From Gimibacter soli (lineage in GTDB: Bacteria; Pseudomonadota; Alphaproteobacteria; Sphingomonadales; Kordiimonadaceae), in NCBI RefSeq assembly GCF_028463845.1, contig NZ_CP116805.1, positions 248,001 to 312,000 on the forward strand: DNA of 64,000 bases. Direction: 5' to 3'. Of this stretch, positions 57,695 through 64,000 are shown in pieces. Numbering within the stretch: the first letter of the stretch is position 1; each line of letters starts with the position of its first letter. The translations under genes and the position numbers were made by a program. The notes below the pieces were generated by a model. The model was not told where the DNA came from and made no database searches. It was given only the letters and a program-made list of their open reading frames with translations.

Positions 57695-59550
57695 AGGGTG
57701 ACTCCTTCATTAAAGTATGGATCGCTGTGATCGAATTCAAATTCGTCCTGGTTGTCGTTCGATTTTCGATTTTTGATCTCTTCTAGTTTTTCCTGCCATG
57801 CTGCGTGCAGGGCTGGATCTGTGGCTTCGATCGGCAACTTCATGCGTGCCGCTTCTTGCGCGATCAGCATCTGAAACGCAGCCCCCTCGCCTGGCGGGAT
57901 GGGCACGGCCTTCATTTTCCGGCGACGGGCCGAATAAACAAATTCTCGCGCCCGATCGGGAAGCTGTTCTACCGAGATTTTTTCGAGTTCAGCCTGGTAA
58001 ATTTCCTGGGCACGCGGGTCTTCTGCCTCGATGACGACGCCGATCCGGGCAGCCTCGCGAGCGGCTAGAAGTTGAAACTCGAGACCACCTTCGACCACGA
58101 CTGTCGACCATTCCTTGGCCTTGGCCATTTGAAGCATGACGGCGACAGCGTCTGCATCGACGGCACTCGCTTCAAGCGCATCGCCGCGATCTCGAATCTG
58201 GATAAATTTTGGCTCGGCATCCTGCTGCCGCGAACGGATAACTGTCTTTTCTTCGCTGGCCCAGACGATTTGAGGCAGGATCCAGCTCGGCAGATCTGCG
58301 TCACGGTAAATTACAAAAAAATGCCGAACGCGCCGCTCAGACTGCCTGCCTGCCGGTTTGACCGCGCACACCATCTCGGGCTCCCGAGCCACTTCGGCAA
58401 GGGCCTCAAGGGCATCTTCCTGCTCTTCCGCGATCGTTGCTGCGGGCTGATATGGCGGTTTGTGCGGGTCAATATTATACAAGCCATACCTTTTACGAAC
58501 CGCCGCCGCGCGTGCCTTCAGGACTTCGGCAAAATCTGCTGAGTAATATTCTGGGTCCTGGCGTCGCTGGCCAATTTCGCCGGCGAGCATCCCCATGATT
58601 TTATCGGCAGAGGTGAATTCGCGACTGAAGAGTGCACCAGCCACTTTGATTGGCCGGCCGCCTTCGCGTCCCGGGACGTTGAACGTGACATGTTTTCGGC
58701 CTTTCCCACCTGCCGCGCGAGACTTTTGCCAGGCCTCGGAGGGCGTCCATCCGGCCGCTGCAAACTCATCAACGAGCTCGTCGACATTATCAACGAGGCC
58801 GGCGCCGAACAAAATTCTTGCCGCGCGCCCAAGGCGACACTCCATAACTTGTCGATTAGCGCCCCGCGCGGAGTTTAGCGTCATCCGCACCAGGTCCCTA
58901 ACCGCCTTCTCATTTCCCAGGAATTCAATTTGTGGTTCTGCGAGCTCCGCCTGAAGATTTTCGTCCCCCGCTGCTGCTTTTTTCTGAATTTCCGGTCGCG
59001 CCCGAAACAGCTGCATCCGCTGCGGATTAAAGGGATCAGCTAAGCCGTATTTTTGATTGATGTGGTCGCCTAGAATGTTGAAGTGGGTGATGGAATAAGA
59101 GTTTGGCTGCGGGTCAAACGCGCGCTCTACCCCGTCCACAATGATAGAGGTAGAGAGCATGCAATTGATCTCAACGCGCCCCCGATCCAAATGGAAATTC
59201 CAAAACCGGGCCGGCCAAATTGATTCATCCAGGCCTGCGAACATCATTTTTTCGGCTAGCGAGACGATATCGGTGGCCCTCTTCAATTCAGCCGGGTCGT
59301 CAGTGAGAATTTTTTGCCAGTCGAGGTCAAGCTCATGACCGCTAAGAGTAAATGTTCGATATTTGACGTCTCGGCTGATCGCGCTAACTGCTGCAAGAAC
59401 CGCTTTCGGATCGCCAAGGAATGGCTTCGGCGGCACAGAACGTCTGATCAGCTGACCGCTCTGCCACTTCGTCTCTCCTGTCAAGTATCGCCAGGCGCCC
59501 ATTCCTGTTGGGTCGGCCTTGCCCTTGTGCTTTGACCACGTCGGCATCAT
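57691..59550 (-). CDS. Relaxase, HEN-type (MOB family with H-E-N motif)
   Basis: A 619-residue relaxase. The presumed nucleophile tyrosine is Tyr22 in GMGAWRYLTGE. The metal site is the variant HxxxxxxExN: His120, Glu127 and Asn129 in FHLDRGRVEIN, as in the ColE1 MbeA-type relaxases, instead of three histidines. The C-terminal half contains two similar segments (residues about 455-560), probably duplicated domains: AKEWSTVVVEGGLEFQLLAA and PIPPGEGAAFQMLIAQEAAR. It is preceded by mobC with a 4-bp overlap. It should nick the element's oriT and lead strand transfer. Confidence 0.82.
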   Translation of the reverse strand: MMPTWSKHKGKADPTGMGAWRYLTGETKWQSGQLIRRSVPPKPFLGDPKAVLAAVSAISRDVKYRTFTLSGHELDLDWQKILTDDPAELKRATDIVSLAEKMMFAGLDESIWPARFWNFHLDRGRVEINCMLSTSIIVDGVERAFDPQPNSYSITHFNILGDHINQKYGLADPFNPQRMQLFRARPEIQKKAAAGDENLQAELAEPQIEFLGNEKAVRDLVRMTLNSARGANRQVMECRLGRAARILFGAGLVDNVDELVDEFAAAGWTPSEAWQKSRAAGGKGRKHVTFNVPGREGGRPIKVAGALFSREFTSADKIMGMLAGEIGQRRQDPEYYSADFAEVLKARAAAVRKRYGLYNIDPHKPPYQPAATIAEEQEDALEALAEVAREPEMVCAVKPAGRQSERRVRHFFVIYRDADLPSWILPQIVWASEEKTVIRSRQQDAEPKFIQIRDRGDALEASAVDADAVAVMLQMAKAKEWSTVVVEGGLEFQLLAAREAARIGVVIEAEDPRAQEIYQAELEKISVEQLPDRAREFVYSARRRKMKAVPIPPGEGAAFQMLIAQEAARMKLPIEATDPALHAAWQEKLEEIKNRKSNDNQDEFEFDHSDPYFNEGVTL

Positions 59551-60014
59551 TTCGCGACACCCCGCTCGCGCTCGTCTGCGATACGGGCGAAATGGAAAGT
59601 TGCTTTTTTTGCCGATTCATCAATGGCATGAAGCACATCTTTCATGCGATCAATGAGGTTGATCATTTCATCGGCCCTGCCCGCGGCAACAAGGTAGTTG
59701 GCCGCGTGCGAGATCTGGTTGACGTTCACGCCGATTTTCTGAAGCTGGTACGAAAAATGGGTCATAGCTTGGGCAAGCGCGCGATCTGCTGACCTATCAG
59801 TGTCGCCGATTGTGGTGCTGCGATCTCGCCCCCATTCTGAATCGTTTGAGCAACCAGCAGCACGCGCGCAGCGAGTGATTAGGGCGCGCTCGCGCGGAGT
59901 CACACGAAATTTAAAGTCAACCGACTTGAGGTTATCGCACCCCCCACTTGCAGCACCATCCTCGGGAGAGGTGGGGAAAGTGGCACGGGAAGAGATTGCA
60001 GTTACATCATCCAT
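59547..60014 (-). CDS. mobC: MobC-like mobilisation protein
   Basis: A 155-residue relaxase accessory protein. The MobC family pattern is clear in KFRVTPRERALITRCARAAG (DNA-binding half) and YQLQKIGVNVNQISHAANYL (the IGxNxNQ signature). It assists strand opening at oriT. Its stop overlaps the start of the relaxase. It begins the minus-strand mobilisation operon; the region upstream (60015-60523) holds the candidate oriT and several repeats. Confidence 0.87.
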   Translation of the reverse strand: MDDVTAISSRATFPTSPEDGAASGGCDNLKSVDFKFRVTPRERALITRCARAAGCSNDSEWGRDRSTTIGDTDRSADRALAQAMTHFSYQLQKIGVNVNQISHAANYLVAAGRADEMINLIDRMKDVLHAIDESAKKATFHFARIADERERGVAK

Positions 60015-60063
60015 CTCGGTCGAACTCGTTCACACTGCGCGCCAGCGCCAGGCCAGGGGTGTC

Positions 60064-60119
60064 AAGAGGGGCGCAGCCCCTTTTGCAAGGATCAAATGGT
60101 GGCTGTGGCCACGTTTGAT
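60064..60119. promoter_or_regulatory. Candidate oriT hairpins next to mobC
   Basis: Two hairpins follow each other 50-105 bp upstream of the mobC start. The first is AAGAGGGGC-GCA-GCCCCTTTT (60064-60084). The second is an imperfect hairpin with outer arms ATCAAA / TTTGAT and inner GTGGC / GCCAC (60091-60119). Short hairpins like AGGGGCGCAGCCCCT next to mobC/relaxase genes are usual in oriT regions of mobilisable plasmids. The nick site is not identified. Confidence 0.5.
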
Positions 60120-60193
60120 ATGCTTGCTCCAAGCAACAACAGAATCACACCAACCAAGTGAACAGTCAATAATAATTATGAAAATCCATCAAT

Positions 60194-60239
60194 AAAACAA
60201 GTATCGTGTGTAATATATATTATACACGATACTTGTTTT
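60194..60239. repeat. 46-bp palindrome containing copy 3 of the 26-bp dyad
   Basis: Bases 60194-60239 pair with each other around the axis at 60216/60217 with one mismatch (60210/60223) in 23 pairs. The central 26 bp (60204-60229) match the dyads at 51336 (two differences) and 42292. It may be a protein-binding site, a cruciform-forming origin/transfer element, or a combined terminator. It lies in a 509-bp gap without genes. Confidence 0.75.
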
Positions 60240-60252
60240 TATAAAGACGCTC

Positions 60253-60440
60253 GAAAAGTTGAGATAGGAACATTAGACAAACCCTTACACCATATAGGAA
60301 ATCAGGCTAATTAACGAAGTTAAGTTCCTAACTATGAGATAGGAACTTATCTCGATTTATCGATAATACCACTGTCGATTTACGTAGTTAATACATGTAT
60401 TTAGATATAGGACCAATGAATGTTCCTATCTCAACTTTTC
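60253..60440. repeat. Inverted array of GAGATAGGAAC boxes
   Basis: A 22-bp sequence at 60253-60274 recurs exactly inverted at 60419-60440; its core is GAGATAGGAAC. A third GAGATAGGAAC lies between them at 60336. That middle copy is part of a second dyad, TAAGTTCCTA (60321) and TAGGAACTTA (60340). The layout resembles iterons or multiple operators around a promoter or origin. AT-rich DNA lies around them. Confidence 0.72.
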
Positions 60441-60473
60441 TGCAGCATCTGAAATTCACCCCCTTTACAGTTT

Positions 60474-60488
60474 GTTCTATTTTTGTTC
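60474..60488 (+). promoter_or_regulatory. Alphaproteobacterial LexA (SOS) box
   Basis: GTTC-TATTTTT-GTTC is an exact GTTC-N7-GTTC, the LexA site of alphaproteobacteria. It ends 35 bp before the ATG of a Y-family polymerase gene, the type of gene the SOS system controls. Confidence 0.85.
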
Positions 60489-60523
60489 TCATTGTGTGCC
60501 ATGACCCTATTGAGTCTCTGCAC

Positions 60524-61771
60524 ATGCGCAAACCCGACACCATCGAACGCCTTTATCTGGACTTTGACGGCTTCTTCGCCGCCGTCGAGGAAACCGCTCG
60601 TCCAGCCCTCAGAGGCAAGCCCATCGGGGTCATTCCTTTCGAGCACACCACGGCCACTATGGTCATCGCAGCGAACCGCAAAGCCAAGCTCAAGGGGGTG
60701 AAGACAGGTGTATCCGTAACCGATGCCAGAAGGCTATGCCCGGACATCGCATTAGTCCCCCAGTCGCCTGACCTGTACGAGCGAGCACATCGCCGCCTGT
60801 TGCTCTCAGTTGAGCGAGTTATCCCTATCGATGCCGTGTGCTCCATCGATGAACTGACCTGTCGATTGGACAAGGGTGACATCCGAGACCCACATGGACT
60901 AGGGCAGCGCATCAAAGCCCGGATCAGGGAAGATGTGGGCGACTATCTCACATGCTCCATCGGGATGGCTCCGAACCGTCAACTGGCCAAGATCGCTGCC
61001 GACATGGACAAGCCAGATGGCCTGACGATCCTGAGACCTGAGGAGCTACCGGGACGGCTGCTGACGCTGCCGCTTGAGGACATCCCCGGCATCGGTGGAC
61101 GCATCAAGACCCGGCTGATTGATGCAGGTATCTGGACCATGGAGGCGCTCTGGAAGACCCAGCCTAAACAGCTCAGAGCCATCTGGGGGAACGTGACTGG
61201 CGAGCGTCTCTGGTATGCCCTGCATGGGTACGAAGTGCAGGCCCTGCCGACCTCTCGGGCAATGTTCGGTCATGGCCGAGTGCTGCCCCCGGAGTGGCGG
61301 GACTTTACCCATGCGTTTGAGGCAGCAAGGCTGCTGACTATCAAGGCAGCCCGCAGGCTCAGGCGGGGCAAGTATCTCGCCAATACATTCGGCCTCTGGC
61401 TCATGATGAAAGAAGACAACTGGCACGGCGAAAGGCGACTGGGAGAGGCCAATGATGATCACGCTGGGCTCACCGCATTGACGACACTTTGGCAGATCGC
61501 CAGACGCGACCTGCCGAGCCGCAGCCGCATCGTTCAGGTCCATGTGGCCTTCTATGACCTCAAGCCCTCTGATGCCCGTCAGCTGGACCTTCTGGAGCAG
61601 GACGATGCAGTCCGCCGCAAGTGGGAGAAGCTAAGCGAGGCAGCCGATGCCATCAATAGCAAGTATGCGAAGACGGTCCTGAGCGTTGGTCCATGGACGC
61701 CGCCACCAGGGGGCTATGCCGGCGGGAAGATCGCCTTCAGCCGGGTTCCCGACATGGAGGACTTCTGGTGA
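60524..61771 (+). CDS. Y-family DNA polymerase (DinB/UmuC type)
   Basis: A 415-residue translesion polymerase. The catalytic carboxylates are in RLYLDFDGFFAAVEE and VCSIDELTC, the fingers in MVIAANRKAKLKGVKTGVSV, and the thumb helix-hairpin-helix in LTLPLEDIPGIGGRIKTRL. The little-finger domain follows to the end. I choose the ATG at 60524, because the LexA box lies directly upstream and homology begins at TIERLYLDFD; the open frame further upstream runs over the regulatory repeats. The stop overlaps the start of the next gene. It is likely induced by DNA damage, including single-strand transfer. Confidence 0.9.
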   Translation: MRKPDTIERLYLDFDGFFAAVEETARPALRGKPIGVIPFEHTTATMVIAANRKAKLKGVKTGVSVTDARRLCPDIALVPQSPDLYERAHRRLLLSVERVIPIDAVCSIDELTCRLDKGDIRDPHGLGQRIKARIREDVGDYLTCSIGMAPNRQLAKIAADMDKPDGLTILRPEELPGRLLTLPLEDIPGIGGRIKTRLIDAGIWTMEALWKTQPKQLRAIWGNVTGERLWYALHGYEVQALPTSRAMFGHGRVLPPEWRDFTHAFEAARLLTIKAARRLRRGKYLANTFGLWLMMKEDNWHGERRLGEANDDHAGLTALTTLWQIARRDLPSRSRIVQVHVAFYDLKPSDARQLDLLEQDDAVRRKWEKLSEAADAINSKYAKTVLSVGPWTPPPGGYAGGKIAFSRVPDMEDFW

Positions 61772-62013
61772 CCAAGGATCTCCAGCTGAGAGACTATGAG
61801 GAAGGCTACCGCTTTCGCGTCCTCTGTCGGACTTGCAGGTACGGCTGGAACGAGGAACCTGCCGGCCTGCTGACCCGCAAGGGACTGCGGAAGACCTTGT
61901 ACCTTGAGGAGCTTGAAGCCAAGCTGTGCTGCCCCAGGTGCCGCAGGACCAGCACGAAGATCACCCCGATCATCATCAAGCCACAGCATCACTTTGTGGG
62001 TGGGATGGCCTGA
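61768..62013 (+). CDS. Small zinc-ribbon-like protein coupled to the polymerase
   Basis: An 81-residue protein starting with GTG at 61768 that overlaps the polymerase stop (GTGA) and has GGAGG 7 bp upstream. Two CxxC pairs (LCRTCRYGW and CCPRCRRT), about 40 residues apart, suggest one structural zinc site. Coupled translation and shared SOS control imply that it works with the polymerase; its function is unknown. Confidence 0.66.
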   Translation: MTKDLQLRDYEEGYRFRVLCRTCRYGWNEEPAGLLTRKGLRKTLYLEELEAKLCCPRCRRTSTKITPIIIKPQHHFVGGMA

Positions 62014-62023
62014 GATCAATCTA

Positions 62024-62530
62024 TCAGCAGGTTCTCCCGCCTGCCCCATTGTAATATCCCTTTGAAAACCGGCAGTATTGGTCCGCAGTACCGGTCTCGA
62101 TCATGGCGCGGCTCACGTCGCGGCCGTCCGCCAAATAACAGCGACCGACCGTGCGATTGTAGCTCTCGCCCATGTCGTCACAGGTCACAAAGGAGCGGCC
62201 AACAATAACTTCAAGGGCCGCTGTGGCAGCTGGTCCTTCCGCAGTATCCCGTTCCGGGGCATCAAGACCCCAAAGCCGGATCCTGCGACCGTCCGCAAGG
62301 ACAAACGTGTCACCATCGATCACGCGCTCGACGTGTCCCGATAGGGCGCCATTTGTGCCTGCAGCAGCATCTGAATCAGTTGAGGTATAGAATCGGTCAG
62401 TGGCTACCGCTGCAAAGATGAGGACAAGCACAAGGAGGGGCTGGCGCGATAAACGTCGCAGCGTGCTTTGTTTACTCGTCGTGGCCCGTTTGCGGGGCCG
62501 GCGCGGAGGCAATGGATGCAAGGTGGCCAT
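62024..62530 (-). CDS. Membrane-anchored thermonuclease-like (SNase) protein
   Basis: A 168-residue protein. A basic N-terminus is followed by one hydrophobic helix (PLLVLVLIFAAVATDRF) that should export or anchor the rest. The SNase fold follows with VIDGDTFVLADGRRIRLWGL (Arg), DAPERDT (catalytic Glu) and YNRTVGRCYL (second Arg). It is a putative periplasmic nuclease. Such proteins are common on plasmids and integrated elements, where their role in entry or nutrient DNA use is unsettled. Confidence 0.84.
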   Translation of the reverse strand: MATLHPLPPRRPRKRATTSKQSTLRRLSRQPLLVLVLIFAAVATDRFYTSTDSDAAAGTNGALSGHVERVIDGDTFVLADGRRIRLWGLDAPERDTAEGPAATAALEVIVGRSFVTCDDMGESYNRTVGRCYLADGRDVSRAMIETGTADQYCRFSKGYYNGAGGRTC

Positions 62531-62682
62531 ATGACAAGTCCCTGCCTATAGGCTATTCGCTCAACCGCAGACACGATCTGAGAACGCCAAATAAAAGACG
62601 TGAGCTAACTTCAGAATAATGTCTTGCGCTTTCCAGAAAACGTCTATCTTTGAAGCAGCACCTGTTTTGGATTGCACCGCTG

Positions 62683-64000
62683 CTAATCAGACTTTCGCGA
62701 TAATGTGAACTTCCGAAACTCACCGTCTCCAAGAAAATCGAACTTCCGTTCGAACAGTGTCGCAAGTTTGTCATTAGCTGTAGCAAAGAAAATTTGACGA
62801 CGGCCTGTAATGGCTATTTCGCGCAGGTAATCGAAAAACGAAAGTGAGTTCAAATCGTCAACATGCGCGATTGGGTCGTCAATCAACATAACCGGCGGCG
62901 CTACTGTGAGTTGGCTGTTTTGAGCTAGAAAAAGTGACAACCCAAATGCGGCACGCTGTCCGGTGCTAATTTCGGTCAGTTTGGATTGGCACCTGTCACT
63001 CTTGCGGACCAAGGTCGCAAGCGAGGAACCCAACCCTGAGAATTCCCGCGGAGCGTGGATAGCAGAAAATATTGACTCGATCGCAGTACGGTTAAGCTGA
63101 AGTGTGGACTCCATCGCGGCCTTGAGTGAGTGGCCTTGCCTTATCTTGTTGAGGGCCTTTTGGGCTGTTGCAAAACGATCGATGCGTTGCGAAAGCTTCG
63201 TCAATTGCTCACTTAGTTGTTCCTTGCGCGCTCGCGCCTCCGATTGGATCTTATCAGCCTGCCTTTCACGAGCCGATGCTGCCTGCGTCTCAGCGGCCAC
63301 GCTGCGAACGGATTCCCCCGCAACGATGAATTCTGAAATAGGGTGATCGCCGGGCCATGGAATGGACTCACGAAATCCATCGAGCCGCGAAAGGATTGAT
63401 TCAGTCTTGGAGAGCTGTTCTTTGGTCTTGAGAAGGACAGGTCTAATCTCGTCTGCGCTTAGCGCGGCCCCCAGCCGATCCCGCAATGAGACTTGGAGTT
63501 CCGCCGCCTCCTTCGACAATAATTCGAGTTGTTCGGATGTCGTCGATATCTGCTCTTGGATTGACGACACCAACTGATCCGCAGCCTTGTGGGAAAGGTG
63601 CTCGAGAGGAAACCCAAGGTCATTCATTCGAGAGACGAGCCGATCCATTTCCTCGAGAGAAAGACCGGCATTGTCGAGATCTTCGATTTTCTGCGTCAGA
63701 GTTTGGAGGCGAGCCCGGGATGATGCCAAGCTTTCACTTATGCCCAAGGCTTGGGCCGCAGCTTCCCCTATCGTCAACTCCACCTTCTGGTCTGAGCGCT
63801 CGCAAAATTCGCGCAACCGAAGCAAGGCCGTTTCAACTCGTTTCGCATCATTGAGAGCGGCCTCCTGATTCTCTATCTGATTGAGGAGTGATCGCCCGAG
63901 CGGTTCAAGGTGAGCGTCCAAACCTCTGCTCATGTGGTTGGCCAACTCGCCCGGTTCGAACTGTGTATGGCACAGCGGGCATTCATCCGGATTGGTGGCG
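62683..64000 (-). CDS. Rad50/SbcC-like SMC ATPase, C-terminal half (cut by window edge)
   Basis: The frame is open to the right edge, so the gene starts outside the window; at least 438 residues are seen. The first visible residues contain CPLCHTQF, a Rad50-type zinc hook CxxC. A long coiled coil follows (to about residue 315 of the visible part), then the ABC signature ISTGQRAAFGLSLFLAQN and Walker B VMLIDDPIAHVDD, with the H-loop-like FFATAND. The Walker A half must be past 64000. A TTG at 63945 is not the real start. SMC-like ATPases of this type are frequent in phage and plasmid defence and in recombination. Confidence 0.82.
   Translation of the reverse strand, partial: ATNPDECPLCHTQFEPGELANHMSRGLDAHLEPLGRSLLNQIENQEAALNDAKRVETALLRLREFCERSDQKVELTIGEAAAQALGISESLASSRARLQTLTQKIEDLDNAGLSLEEMDRLVSRMNDLGFPLEHLSHKAADQLVSSIQEQISTTSEQLELLSKEAAELQVSLRDRLGAALSADEIRPVLLKTKEQLSKTESILSRLDGFRESIPWPGDHPISEFIVAGESVRSVAAETQAASARERQADKIQSEARARKEQLSEQLTKLSQRIDRFATAQKALNKIRQGHSLKAAMESTLQLNRTAIESIFSAIHAPREFSGLGSSLATLVRKSDRCQSKLTEISTGQRAAFGLSLFLAQNSQLTVAPPVMLIDDPIAHVDDLNSLSFFDYLREIAITGRRQIFFATANDKLATLFERKFDFLGDGEFRKFTLSRKSD

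Larger units (their letters stand above)
42202..64000. mobile_element. Integrated mobilisable element, left end to beyond the window
   Basis: The left boundary is a 3' tRNA-Arg fragment, followed by phased short repeats and a tyrosine integrase. Inside are AlpA-like, relaxase, MobC, DotA/TraY-like and SOS polymerase genes with lower GC than the core on the left. The intact tRNA gene and right end must be past 64000. No full conjugation (type IV secretion) gene set is visible in this part, so it looks mobilisable rather than self-transmissible unless the missing part holds the rest. Confidence 0.82.

Noticed and set aside
60395-60523. Longer polymerase starting at 60395
   Set aside because: This stretch contains the inverted GAGATAGGAAC box and the LexA site, and the encoded residues are not like Y-family polymerases.
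63943-63945. TTG at 63945 as the start of the SMC-like protein
   Set aside because: The frame continues to the window edge and the residues upstream include a zinc-hook CPLC, so the true start is outside.

Overview
The window reads as chromosomal DNA of a Gram-negative alphaproteobacterium. The left two thirds (1 to about 42,200) are GC-rich with dense, short-spaced genes. The block mutM / ubiE-ubiB-coaBC-dut, a stand-alone prephenate dehydratase, a membrane-anchored c-type cytochrome, TonB receptors with a tryptophan-halogenase-like flavoprotein, and a PEP-CTERM protein all fit this class. A GTTC-N7-GTTC SOS box, the alphaproteobacterial LexA site, lies in front of a polymerase gene in the right part. 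The order could not be fixed; Kordiimonadales- or sphingomonad-like is a guess.

Layout of the core. 1-8.4 kb: an enoyl-CoA hydratase, base-excision repair (mutM), ubiquinone biosynthesis (ubiE, ubiB), coenzyme A synthesis (coaBC), dUTPase, an E1-like adenylyltransferase and a DsrE-like protein in one tight plus-strand run, then an AT-richer orphan gene. 8.4-15.6 kb: pheA, cytochrome c, GNAT, NlpC/P60 with MarR, M17 aminopeptidase, 2Fe-2S ferredoxin and an alpha/beta-hydrolase lipoprotein. 15.7-21.4 kb is a peroxide/metal stress block: ahpC, ahpF, a His-rich PadR regulator with a DUF2218 partner, and a katG with a signal peptide. 21.6-25.1 kb: an RpiR regulator divergent from a kinase/class-III aminotransferase fusion. 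25.2-36.3 kb looks like a glycoside-use locus of the 3-keto-sugar type: exported sugar isomerase/epimerase, GMC dehydrogenase, its Tat-exported small subunit, a GH63-like glycosidase, a DUF1080 protein, a TonB receptor and a halogenase-like protein, with two copies of a LacI-like palindrome. 36.4-40.9 kb: YfiR-like protein, second TonB receptor and chemoreceptor. A PEP-CTERM protein ends the core.

From about 42,200 to beyond the right edge lies an integrated mobile element. It starts at a 58-bp 3' fragment of tRNA-Arg(CCG), followed by phased short repeats and a tyrosine integrase; the intact tRNA and the other end must lie outside the window. It is AT-richer and carries an AlpA-like protein, accessory genes that look like defence or conflict genes (membrane-anchored VRR-NUC nuclease, Cys/His coiled-coil protein, a three-gene TIGR04255 cassette, an MbcA/Xre-like antitoxin beside a small GNAT-like protein, a phosphoesterase), a secreted thrombospondin-repeat protein followed by a divergent subtilisin-like protease, and an autoregulated HTH/28-residue peptide pair. 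It also carries a mobilisation operon (mobC, HEN-type relaxase, small membrane proteins, an orphan DotA/TraY-like protein), a SOS-controlled Y-family polymerase with a zinc-ribbon partner, a thermonuclease-like protein, and the C-terminal half of a Rad50/SbcC-like ATPase cut by the window edge.

The most unexpected sequence signals are three copies of one 26-bp near-palindrome spread over 18 kb of the element (42,292; 51,336; 60,204), one of them the core of a 46-bp palindrome, next to a symmetric array of GAGATAGGAAC boxes between the mobilisation operon and the polymerase.
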